Source: Ziziphus jujuba
Lineage: Eukaryota; Streptophyta; Magnoliopsida; Rosales; Rhamnaceae
Assembly: GCF_031755915.1 (NCBI RefSeq)
Contig: NC_083384.1
Location: 18,817,001-18,881,000 of the forward strand
Length of the DNA stretch: 64,000 nucleotides
Direction: 5' to 3'
The notes beneath the pieces were generated by a model, which was not told where the DNA came from, ran no database searches, and saw only the letters and a list, made by a program, of their open reading frames with translations. Below are positions 46,601 through 56,317 of the stretch, in pieces; within the stretch, counting starts at the first letter, position 1, and every line of letters starts with the position of its first letter. Position numbers and translations under genes: made by a program.

Positions 46601-47275
46601 TATCTGCTTTTGGGTGATGATTTTAGATCATTGTTTTGATATTTTGTTTTCTTGGAGATTGTGGATTTTATGCCAACGATGTTTTACGGATATAAGGTGG
46701 TTGATATTCTCGATGATAACTTAATCTCCTAAGAAATATGATTTTTGGGGGTGCAGCTAAAAAAAAATAGTGATGAATGTTTCCTTATGGTTTGAGGATC
46801 TAGTAACTAGATCTTAGTACTTGGTTGTGATATTAAATTAATATTTAAATTTCTTTGTTGCTCGAGATATGTATTCTTAGAGTTTGTTTGAAACTAGAAG
46901 AATATGAGGTTTCTTCAAGAATGATATTTGAGATGATGAGATGACTTGGACTTGATCTTTTGTTTTCATATTCTTTGATGTTGACATTCTTGAGGATTTC
47001 TTTTGAGCTTTATAAGCAATCTAACGTTCTCTATTGGAACGAGTATGAGGAATTTTATTTTATGACTTTGATGATTTTGGTTAAAAGAAATATGTTTGTC
47101 AAGGTTAAGAAAATTGGATAATCAATGAGGAATATGGATCTTATAATTACAAGTATTAGGAGTGTAGTTGGCGGCAAAAAGAACAATCTCAGTTTTAACT
47201 TTGTGATACTGGTATTTGGTTTGAGGAAATTAGATTTAAGTTCTAAACTTTGTTTTTGATTTGTTGGATGGATTT
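46601..47275 (+). other. non-coding internal module shared by both gypsy elements
   Basis: Where protease and reverse transcriptase should be there is an AT-rich segment with no long frame, e.g. GATTTTTGGGGGTGCAG, GAGGATCTAGTAACTAG and TTTTATTTTATGACTTTGATG. It is colinear with 61,060-60,420 (read on the minus strand) in the family B element. Confidence 0.75.
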
Positions 47276-47290
47276 TTGAGAAAATTATGA

Positions 47291-47631
47291 GTTGTTACTT
47301 ATGCTTCTAGGCAGTTGAAGAAGCATGAGCTGAATTATCCAACTTATGATTTAGAGCTTGCTGTAGCGATCTTTATATTGAAAGCTTGGAGGCACTACTT
47401 GTATGGGGTTGCTTGTCGGACCTTTACCGATCATAAGAGCTTTAAGTATTTGTTCACTTAGAAAGAGTTGAACTTAAAGCAAAGGAGATCAATGAAGTAG
47501 CTCAAGGATTATGATTACACTATTGACCACCATCCGGGCAAGACAAATGTGGTGGCAAATGCATTAAGTAGGAAGTTTACAGATTTATTGGCTTATGTAC
47601 ATACAATACAGCTTCTTTTGATGATTGAGTT
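47291..47631 (+). pseudogene. RNase H domain remnant (Ty3/gypsy)
   Basis: Reads [20 protein letters not shown], then [19 protein letters not shown] and [13 protein letters not shown], the standard plant gypsy RNase H. TIDHHPGKTNVVANALSRK marks its end. Two in-frame stops replace Gln codons (after YLFT and after RRSMK), both C-to-T type changes (CAG to TAG). The reverse transcriptase that should precede it is missing. In a live element this domain degrades the RNA strand of RNA-DNA hybrids. Confidence 0.88.
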
Positions 47632-48039
47632 ATGAGAGTTGGATGTTAATTTGTGGATGCATACTTCAGGAGAACTTTTTATTAGCTTCTGACTACGACC
47701 AATACTTATGGATTGTGTTCTTAAGGTTCAAATTTGAAGATACTTATTGGATGAGCATGAGAAGAAAAGTTAAACAAAGGGGAAAGTAAGATTTTGATAT
47801 TCAAAGCAATGAAGCCATGGTAATTGGTTCTAGGCATTGTTTTCTTGCTAATGAAAAGCTAAAAAGGGATGAAAAAAAAAAGTTGAATATGTATCCAAGT
47901 GTTTCATTTGCCAACTAATGAAGTTAGAGAGATAAGAGCCTTCTGGACTTCTACAACCTTTACCCATCCCATAATGGAAATGAGAGTGTATTACAATGGA
48001 TTTTTATATTCAAGCTTCCTCCCGTAATTCAGAGACAAG
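47632..48039 (+). pseudogene. pre-integrase linker, decayed
   Basis: Degenerate sequence between RNase H and integrase: DVNLWMHTS resembles the spacer seen as VVNLRMHG in the family B element. The HHCC zinc-binding part of integrase is not clearly readable (HPIME-like remnants at 47,965-48,000). Confidence 0.45.
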
Positions 48040-48550
48040 ATGGTATTTGGGTGATAGTGAATTGACTCACCAAATCCACACATTTCCTATCCATTCGTAA
48101 GAAGTTTTCTTTTTAGAAGTTAGCAGAACTCTTTATGAATCATATAGTGAGTTTGCATGGGGTGCCAGTATCGATTGTATCTAACAGAGATCCACGGTTT
48201 ACTTCGAGGTTTTAGCAAAGATTAATGAATGAACTAGGAGTTAAGTTGAATTGGAGTACCGCTTTTCACCCTCAAACCGATGGACAATCTGAGAGGACTA
48301 TTCAAACCCTAGAGGACATTTGAGGTCTTGTGTACTACAGTTCAAGGGAAATTGGAATGAGTATCTACCATTGGCAAAGTTTACCTACAGCAATAATTAT
48401 CACTCAAGCACGGAGATGTCACCTTATGAGGCATTGTATAGGAGACATTTCAACCTGGCCCATATAGTATTGACCTTGTCCATTGTCACTTGTAAGGTTT
48501 CAGGGCCTAGAACTTTTCTTTCACCGATCTCATTTCAGGGCATTGTATAG
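48040..48550 (+). pseudogene. integrase core remnant (Ty3/gypsy)
   Basis: Reads VIVN then a stop and LTKSTHFLSIRKK, then [20 protein letters not shown] and [20 protein letters not shown], followed by an open stretch with GNWNEYLPLAKFTYSNNYHS and MSPYEALYRR. The two catalytic Asp positions of the D,D(35)E triad read Asn (VN for VD, SN for SD), while the Glu in GQSER is kept. Stops at two further places and a frame change near 48,320 confirm loss of function. Confidence 0.88.
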
Positions 48551-49060
48551 AGAACTATTGTACCATGGGCACAGACAGGCAAAAGAGCTATGTGGACATG
48601 CATAGGAAGGATCTCGATTTGAGGTTGGTGATTAGGTATTCATGAAACTCCCTCCTTGGAAGGGTGTAGTATGCTTTGGAAAGCGATGGAAGATGAATTC
48701 TTGCTACATATGACCATATGAGATAGTAGAGAGGATAGGTCCAGTGGCTTATAGATTGCCTTGCCGGAGGAGCTTTCTCAAGTCCATGATGCTTTTCACA
48801 TCTCCATTCATCACATGTATTGGAGACACCGGAGATTGAGTTGAGGGACGACTTGTCTTATGAGGAGCAACGGGTGCAGATTTTAGGTAGTGAAGAGAAA
48901 AAGCTCCACAACAAGACCATACCATTGGTGAAAGGTCTTTGGAGAAACCATCTTGTTGAGGATGCGACTTGGGAGCGAGAGGATCAAATGCGGAGTTAGT
49001 ACCCTCACCTCTTCCAAAACTATGGTATGAATTTCGTGGATGAAATTTCTTTCAGGGGAG
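48551..49060 (+). pseudogene. integrase C-terminus and chromodomain-like tail
   Basis: Includes YEIVERIGPVAYRLP, the GPY/F-module region (the GPY itself is eroded), and after a frame change VQILGSEEKKLHNKTIPLVK and GLWRNHLVEDATWEREDQMR. The last is the chromodomain-like tail of plant chromoviruses that guides integration to heterochromatin. It is the best-preserved part of this element. Confidence 0.8.
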
Positions 49061-49065
49061 TAGGT

Positions 49066-49298
49066 TGTAACAACCCGTACCAAAATACACATGTTTTAAC
49101 AAATTTGACCATGTGAGCAGTATATGGGTCTAAGTTAACTTTTTCAATGGTTAATATTTTTGGTTTGACTGAGGTACCATTGTGTAGATCTCGTTGATAT
49201 GAGTCCATAGACTGGCAGCACGCCAAATTCTAAGTTGCGGATAAAAAATTATGGTTCTGAGAAATTTTAAACATAAGTTTTATGGCAGTGTCCAAACT
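49066..49298 (+). mobile_element. 3' LTR of the family A element, truncated
   Basis: Starts TGTAACAACCCGTACC right after a purine-rich CAGGGGAGTAGG (polypurine tract) and matches 42,209-42,437. It stops after AGTGTCCAAACTAGTCC and passes directly into S2 sequence (ACATACGTAAATTGATGTTA). Over 2.8 kb of the LTR is missing. Confidence 0.9.
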
Positions 49299-50230
49299 AG
49301 TCCACATACGTAAATTGATGTTATAATATTTTTTTAAATGTTCAAAATTCTTCTTCGATATTTAAAATATTCTTATTCTGCTTATTTTTTTTCTTTTATG
49401 CTGGAAATACTCTTTTATCTTTTAATTTTGATATTTTCATTTTTTTTTGCAGTTTTTTTTATTTTTATGTTGGTTAGCCTTTATGAAATGTAGATTATTT
49501 TTTGCCATAATCCATTAATATTTGTAGTTAAACTGTGTTGGTATAATTTTTATCATTTACTCTGGTATTATCCATTAAAACCGCTTCTTTTTTTTTTTTT
49601 TTTTTTTTTTGGCTGCGTTGTCCATTAATACTTATTAAAATGAGGATTTTATAATAAGAGATTTTTTTTTTGTAATAAAAAAAAAGGAATATTTTCTTTA
49701 AAACTAAATAGCTTTTTTGTCGGAAAAAAAAAGAGTGAAAACTGTTAGTTGTTGTCTGGCATGAGTTTAATTTCACAAATCAATTGAATAAAAATAAATA
49801 TATATTTTTTTGTTAATAAAACCCCACCCTTCTTTATGTATTTCTCTACCTCTTTATCTCTCTTCAACACCACAGATTTAATTAAAATACTAAGTTGCAT
49901 ATCGTGCTGTAGTGATGGGAGGAAGCTCATACAATTTTGCATGGATTTTTAACAGCAACGAGTTTAGGAAATACTAATCTGGGTAGAATCAAATTGTCTT
50001 GCTTTTTTTTTTTTTTTCCCTACTATTTTTTTCTTGATATTAGAGGTGGAGATATGAGCTGGGATTATCTCGACGGAAACAATAGTTTTTACGACTGACT
50101 TGTCCTTGCTGGGATCCAATTATCTTGCTTTGGTTAATAATAACTTCTATTTTTCAAAAGGATTTATTGAATGTATCTTCTATTAAATAACGTTTGTTGT
50201 TTTCCCATCCAAAAAAAAAGCTATATTATG
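49299..50230 (+). repeat. S2 fragment
   Basis: Colinear with 10,955-11,860 and 8,320-9,560, from ACATACGTAAATTGATG to the AAAAAAAAGCTATATTATG boundary. Long T run at 49,586-49,610. No gene. Confidence 0.75.
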
Positions 50231-51065
50231 TTAATTTACCCACTTGTTCGCACCCATTAATATGCAAAATATTTTTTAAAAAATATTTAAAGTAGTTTTA
50301 AAAATTAAAAAATTAAATTTGCTAGTAAAAATAAATGGGTCCATTTTTTATTATTTCAGGGTTTTATTATTGACAAGTGATGAATATCTTTAAATGGTAT
50401 TGTAATTTTTTAACAAAACTTACAACCATATATTATCATTTTATTGCCTCCAATAAAGCTATAACTTTGGTGAGGTTATTTCTGAAATATATGCAATATA
50501 TACAGCACATAAATATCCTCAACCTTTTAATTTTTTATCATTTAAATGGATTGACATGGAGACTATTGAAAAAAAAAAAAAAAAACGAAATGCTAGAACA
50601 ACTTGATTATAATAGTTTAATTATTGATTTTACATCTAAACATGCTAAAAAAAAGTAAATTTTAAGTGAACTTTTAGAAGTGCCATGTTTATGAATACTA
50701 AATTGTTGTTTTTAAAGGGTCTACCATATAGTACTAGTAGTTCTATTTTGTGTCATTCTTTGGTAGTGATGTTAAGTTGTATGCTGCTCCTTCGAAACCA
50801 TAGGATGACAGATTGTCACAATATGTGAGAATAATGATTGGTTTTTGTGTTATTCTCTAAAAGTGTAGATGAGTTGTATGCCACTTATTCATAATCATAG
50901 GATAACAGGTTGTCACGATATGAGAGAATAATGATTGAGTTTTGTGCCATACTCTCAGAGTGCTAATTGGGCTGTATAGCACTTCCTCGTAATGTTGGTT
51001 TCTTTGTATCTTATTACTATGTTATGGTGTTTGGAACGTCATACACTGCTTGGAGCGCTAGGTAT
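50231..51065 (+). repeat. S1 tail plus LTR-A remnant piece
   Basis: Colinear with 22,812-23,580, including the tail micro-ORF and the CCATAGGATGACAGATTGTC repeats. Confidence 0.75.
50590..50658 (+). pseudogene. hAT-tail micro-ORF (22 codons)
   Basis: Intact short frame MLEQLDYNSLIIDFTSKHAK plus KK; closest of all copies to the transposase consensus LDYxxLIxDFASKxAKK. Confidence 0.55.
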
Positions 51066-51641
51066 TACTGCTGAAAAGGAGCACAGCTAAAATGAAGGCA
51101 GAAATGGAGGTGGACATTGGTGGTGAAGGTGGAAATTGGTGGTCCATAGGCCTGCCCAAGATAAATGGATGTGGAGACTACAAAAGGCAATAAGGCTATA
51201 AAGGATCACAAATTAAAACACATGCTTTATAAAAAAAAGCAGTCCTTAATTTTGTACCATTAATATTTAATATCTCAACTATAAAATTCTATATTGTAAT
51301 TTCTAAATTTATACTATTAGTTAGAGTGCAATAATGTTGCATGTCATATATACAGCTGTTGTTGTTGTTGTTGTTGTTGTTTTTGTTGTTGTTTCTATCG
51401 TTGTGCTTCCTTCATTTTTTTTAAAATGTTTTTTCGGCTCTGCATACAGATGAAAGAAATTCATTCTACAAATTTATGTTCCTTATAAGATTATTTTTGT
51501 TTTTAGTATTTGAACACATCAACTGAAACACGACACACGATAAATGGAGGTTGACATTTTGTGGTCCTCCATGATCTACCGATTCAATGGATATCGAGAT
51601 AAGAGTGGCTAGGAGGATCCCAAATTAAAACACATGCTTAT

Positions 51642-52246
51642 TATTTGTACCAATATTTTTGGTTTAAAATAATAAAAAAGCATAAGTAAAAATATCCCAC
51701 ATGGATTAGGAGAAGGAAAACCAATTGAGTTTTAGAACTATAAGTTTTCAATTTTCCCACATTGGAAAAGTAAAAGATTTGTGGATGGCTTCTCTTACTA
51801 TATATTAAACCCTCATTTGCTCATTGAAAGAGACCTCAACTTCTATTATATATCTTTACAGTAAAACATATCTCATTTTTAATTCTAGTTTTTAAGATGA
51901 AGCTGGTCTTCTGCTTATTATTTAGTTTTTATTTAGCGTTGGCCTACTATTTATTTTTAGTCATTTAGTTTTGTGCTGGTCTGTAGACCGCTTGTTTTTT
52001 TTGCTTTAATTATTATTGTTATTATCATTATCGCCATTCATATTTCTGTTTTCATAGTTGATTAAAATCTTTTAATCAGTAAGGCATTAAAACCTTCTTA
52101 ATTGTTTGTTCTCTACAATTAAATACAATCATCTAATTTTATATTTTTTTTCCCAATTGTTATTATTATTTTCTCTATTTGCTTCAATCTAGAAGGTAGC
52201 ACGCTTGCACAATTAGAGACATCTAGTATTGAATTTTTTTCCAACA
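51642..52246 (+). mobile_element. solo LTR, copia-like, same insertion as 24,113
   Basis: TATTTGTACCAATATTTTTG to TTTTTTTCCAACA, flanked by CTTAT on both sides (51,637-51,641, 52,247-52,251). The initial TG has become TA. Same site and flanks as 24,113-24,718, so it was inherited by duplication. An extra ~60 bases at 51,945-52,005 are absent from the other copy. Confidence 0.8.
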
Positions 52247-52916
52247 CTTATTATGGTCGTTGGCATTGATATGCATATATATATATATATATATAAAATA
52301 AAAATAAAAATAAAAATAGAAGCGGTGGTCCTTAATTTTTCTACGTATACTACTAGGAACATTTAATATCTCAACAGTAATGCTGTGCATTTATTATTAG
52401 CAATTTCATATTATTATTGTTTTTTTTAGTTGGTGATAGTTTTATTGTTATTCAGCTATAGTTTTATTGTTATTCAGCTATTATTATTATTATTATTATT
52501 AAATGGAATTAGCTTAATTGGTATTCTTAGAGTCGGCCCTAGTCGTGGATTTGGTGTGCAATTGTACAAGTTCCTCAATTGTTCATGGCCACTAATAAAA
52601 TATTTTTTAAAAATATTTTAAATAGTTTTAAAAATTGAAATATTAAATTAGCTAGTAAAAATAAATGGGTCCCTTTTTATTATTCAGGATTTTATTATGG
52701 ACTAACGATTAATATCTTTAAATGGTATTGTAATTTTCTAACAAAACTTACAACCATAATTATCATTTTATGGCCTCCAATAAAGCAACAACTTTGGTGT
52801 GGTTATTTCTCCAATATATGCAATATACAGTATATAAATACCCTCACCCTTTGAATTTTTTTTAGCATTTAAATGGACTTACATTTTATCTATTGAAGCA
52901 TAAAATAAAAATAAAA

Positions 52917-52994
52917 ATGCTAGACCAATTTGATTATAGTAGTTTAATTATTGATTCTACATCTGAAAATGCTAAAAAAGTAAATTTTAAGTGA
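52917..52994 (+). pseudogene. hAT-tail micro-ORF (25 codons)
   Basis: Intact short frame MLDQFDYSSLIIDSTSENAK plus KVNFK; the KVxF ending is shared with hAT tails. Confidence 0.5.
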
Positions 52995-53397
52995 ACTTTT
53001 ATAGTTGTCTTGTAGTTTTGAATCCTTTTTATTTAATAAAATTATTGTTTTTGTTCATTGTATATTTTACTTATTTTAAATATTTATAGAAATGTTAACC
53101 TATAAATTTGGCCCGAGACCCGCATAATCCGAAGGTCGACCTTGGGCAGTAATAGAACCATAAATTATTTCCAGAGGAGGTATGTTCCAAAATTAAGTGT
53201 CAAATTGTTTTCTAATGGGTGTTTTTAAGAAATAATAATAGAGATAAAGATGCAACAAATTTAGCTATATAGAGTCTAATCTTGATATTTAAATATTTTG
53301 GTATTTATATTTATATTTTAGTCTTTTTAGAAAATAATTGATTTTGAGAAAGTGGACTAGAAACAATTTATTTTTTTTAAGCACATATAAGTGTTTT

Positions 53398-54134
53398 TGT
53401 AACACCCCGCCTCCCTTTGCAAACTTGTTACTTTCTGCGCATATTGTCACCGATTTAGCTATTATGAAAAGTGTATGGGATTTTGTTCAAAGTTCCCATC
53501 ACCCATCCTCCCACTGGAGTACGTTGAACTTTAGAGTTTTCTTTTGAATCTTAGAGCAAATCGCTCTGAAAAAGCCTCAACTTTATGAGAATAACTATCT
53601 TTACATTTGAATCATCCTCATTCCACAACAGATGATGTAGAATTGGACACCAGGTAGCCTGCTAATGCTTCTTGCACCCACCCACACTGGTCGTCACAAT
53701 TCACCCTCCTTGGGTACCAGCATTCTTGCTAGCACACTTCTAGCTGGATGTATGCTCTGATACTATTTGTAACACCCTATCTCCACTAGCATATCTGTCA
53801 TTTTCTACCAATATTGTCCTCAATTTAGCCATTAATACCATTTATAACATCCTGTCTCCACGGTGGATTTGTCACTCTTCGTCAACATTATCCTTAACTT
53901 TGCAACCGTAAGACGGTATGAGGTTTTGTTCAAATTTTTCAAGAGGTCAGTCATCCTCACACTGGAGCATGCTTCACTTCAGAGTTCTTTGCTAATCAAT
54001 TTGAAAATTCTTCAATATTATAAGAGTAACTATTTGTAGATTTGATTTATCCTCCATTCCACACTCGACAATGTGGGATTGGGTACCAAGTAGCCTGCTA
54101 GTGCTTCTTGCACCCGTCTACCCTGATCATCACA
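53398..54134 (-). mobile_element. TRIM family 1, third full-length copy
   Basis: TGTAACACCCCGCC to CTGATCATCACA; colinear with 6,589-7,330 with three LTR-like units (third unit start TAACATCC near 53,844). Left flank GTTTT, right flank ATTTT (one change). Same inherited insertion. Confidence 0.82.
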
Positions 54135-55078
54135 ATTTTATATTTGAAAGTACCTTAAATGGTTTATGGTAACATTTCTTTCACTGTTGGTATTTTATGT
54201 TTTGGCATAAAATGGTGATTTCGAATTTTTAGAATATTCAAATAAATGGTTGGGTTTGAATATTAAATTTAAGTTTGGGAAAAATGGAAAGTATAATCTT
54301 GAGACAATTGTTAATGAATACTGAATTGTTGTTTTTAGAGAGTGTATCATATAGTACCAGTAGTTATGTATTAAGCCATTTTCTGGGAGTAATAATGAGT
54401 TGTATGCCACTCCTTTGAGATCATAGGATGAAAGGTTATCACAATATATGAGAATAATGATTGGCTTTATGTCATTCTTTGGGAGTGAAGATCAGTTGTA
54501 CGCCACTCATTCATGACCATAGGATGAAACGCTATCCTCATATAAGAGAATAATGACTTGAGTTTTGTGTCATTCTCTCAGAGTGATGATTGGATTGTAT
54601 GCTACTCCCTCGTGATGTTGGTTTCTCTGTATCTCCTTACTGTCTGGTGGTGTTTGTGATGCTGTACATTTTCTGATATATTATGGTTTTACAGTTTTAC
54701 TTGATGGTTTATCTATGGTCTATTGCTTATATTTTTATATATAACTACTTATGAAATATGGCAATTTACGGTTAAGTTCATGGTTTATGTAATTTTTATT
54801 CAAGGTATTTAGTAAATGTTACACTAAAGATTTTTCTTTTTACTATTGTACTGTACCACTTGCTGAGATAGCACTATCTCACTTTAATAATTTTGATCTG
54901 TTATTCCAGGTTCAAGTAGTTAGCTGACTACTCTCCTCGTATATCATCTTATTAGCTGCATCATACATAAATTGATGTTATAATATTTTTTAAATGTTCT
55001 TAAATATCTTCTTTGATTGTTTTAGTCATATTATTTTGCAAGTGTTGAAGGAAAATACTCTTGTTTTATATTGGAAAT
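54135..55078 (+). mobile_element. degenerate family A LTR fragment, fourth copy
   Basis: Colinear with 7,331-8,440; ~200 bases are missing around 54,830. Ends in TTGTTTTATATTGGAAAT, the insertion point of TRIM family 2. Confidence 0.75.
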
Positions 55079-55579
55079 TGTAACAGCCCAGTCCACCCGT
55101 ATGAGATATTGTCCGCTTTGGGCCCAGCTCACACAGTTTTAAAAGGCCTCTCAAGGGAAAGGTATCCACACACCCTCTTATAAGGTATGTTTCGTTCCCC
55201 TTTCCAACCGATATGGGATCCCACAATTCACCCCCCTTGGGGCCTAGCGTCCTCGCTGGCACACCAATTCAAGTAATGGTTCTGATACTAACTATAACAG
55301 CCCAGTCCACTCACATGAGATATTGTCTGCTTTGGCCCAAGTCCGCATGATTTTAAAAGGCCTCGCAAGGGTTAGGGGTCCCACCACTTTACCTGCCAAT
55401 CCCACTGACCCAGGTAACCAGCTCTGATACCAACTGTAACAGCCCAGTCCACCCACATGAGATATTATCCGCTTTTGGCCCAGCCCGCACAGTTTTAAAA
55501 CACCTCTCAAGGGAAAGGTATCCACACCCTCTTATAAGGCATGCTTCGTTCCCCTTTCCAACCAACGTAGGATCTCACA
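55079..55579 (-). mobile_element. TRIM family 2 with three LTRs, TSD GAAAT
   Basis: LTR-like units at 55,079-55,225, 55,293-~55,380 (shortened) and 55,435-55,579, separated by two different cores. The first core has CCCCCCTTGGGGCC (polypurine tract on the minus strand) and GGTTCTGATACTAAC; the second has CAGCTCTGATACCAAC. Both latter motifs are reverse-complement initiator tRNA-Met primer sites. GAAAT flanks both sides (55,074-55,078, 55,580-55,584). Same family as 31,631-32,038. Confidence 0.88.
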
Positions 55580-55970
55580 GAAATACTCATTTGTATTTTT
55601 AATTTTGATATTTTGATTTTTTTTTTTTTGTATTTTTTTTAATTTTTATGTTGGTTAGCCTTTTTGAATTGAAGATTATTTTTTGCTATAATCAATTAAT
55701 ATTTGTAATTAAACAGTGTTGGTATAATTTTTATCATGTGCTATGGTATATCCAATAATATCACTATTTATTTATTTTTTTTTTTTTGCTACATTGTCCA
55801 TTAATACTTGTTAAATGGGGATTTATTAGTAAGTGAGATCATTTTTTTAACAAAAAAGGAAATTTTTTTTTAAAGTAAATGGCTTTTTTGGCCAAAACAA
55901 AAAAGAAAAAAAAAAAAGAAAACTATTAGTTGTTGTGTGGCATGAGTTAAATTTCACAAATCAATTGAAT
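55580..55970 (+). repeat. S2 fragment after the TRIM
   Basis: Continues S2 from GAAATACTC and is colinear with 8,450-9,145 (with deletions), up to CACAAATCAATTGAAT, where a CACTA end begins. Confidence 0.75.
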
Positions 55971-56317
55971 CACTATGCGAAAATTAAGATCTAGCGACAT
56001 TAAATTAGCGATATTATAAAACAAAAGTGTTTGAAAAAAGAAATCTACCACACGCAAGCAAAAGCATGCAAAAACTATCGAAGTTAAAAGGTTGCTAAAA
56101 ACAATAATAAGCAACGCTTTGTTTTGGTATCGCTGAATATATGCTTGGAAAGTGTCGACCTTAATACTGTGCATATATTTTATCTGAATTAGATTGTTTA
56201 AATGCTAGACTCATATAAAATTATTAACCAACCACTTATCTATGCTTACATAATCACATAATTTAATTATATGCATATTAAAAAAATGAAAAACTCAATA
56301 AATTTCTACACGAAAAT
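55971..56317 (+). mobile_element. CACTA-type transposon terminus (partial)
   Basis: Begins CACTATGCGAAAATTAAGAT exactly where S2 similarity stops. It carries subterminal TAGCGACA, TAGCGATA and AGCAACGC motifs of the kind seen in plant CACTA (En/Spm) ends. The body is cut by the family B element at 56,318, so the other end, if present, is outside the window. No transposase seen. Confidence 0.6.

Larger units (their letters stand above)
51066..53397 (+). repeat. S1 module, variant with copia-like insertion
   Basis: Colinear with 23,581-25,267 plus 32,345-32,560, then continues through the hAT-like terminus (53,108-53,143) into the LTR-A remnant. It lacks the family A solo LTR and so shows the empty site (GGTTATTTCTCCAATA, 52,800). 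It has a (TTG)n-rich stretch at 51,356-51,395, a (TA)n at 52,276-52,296 and (TTA)n at 52,480-52,500. Confidence 0.82.
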
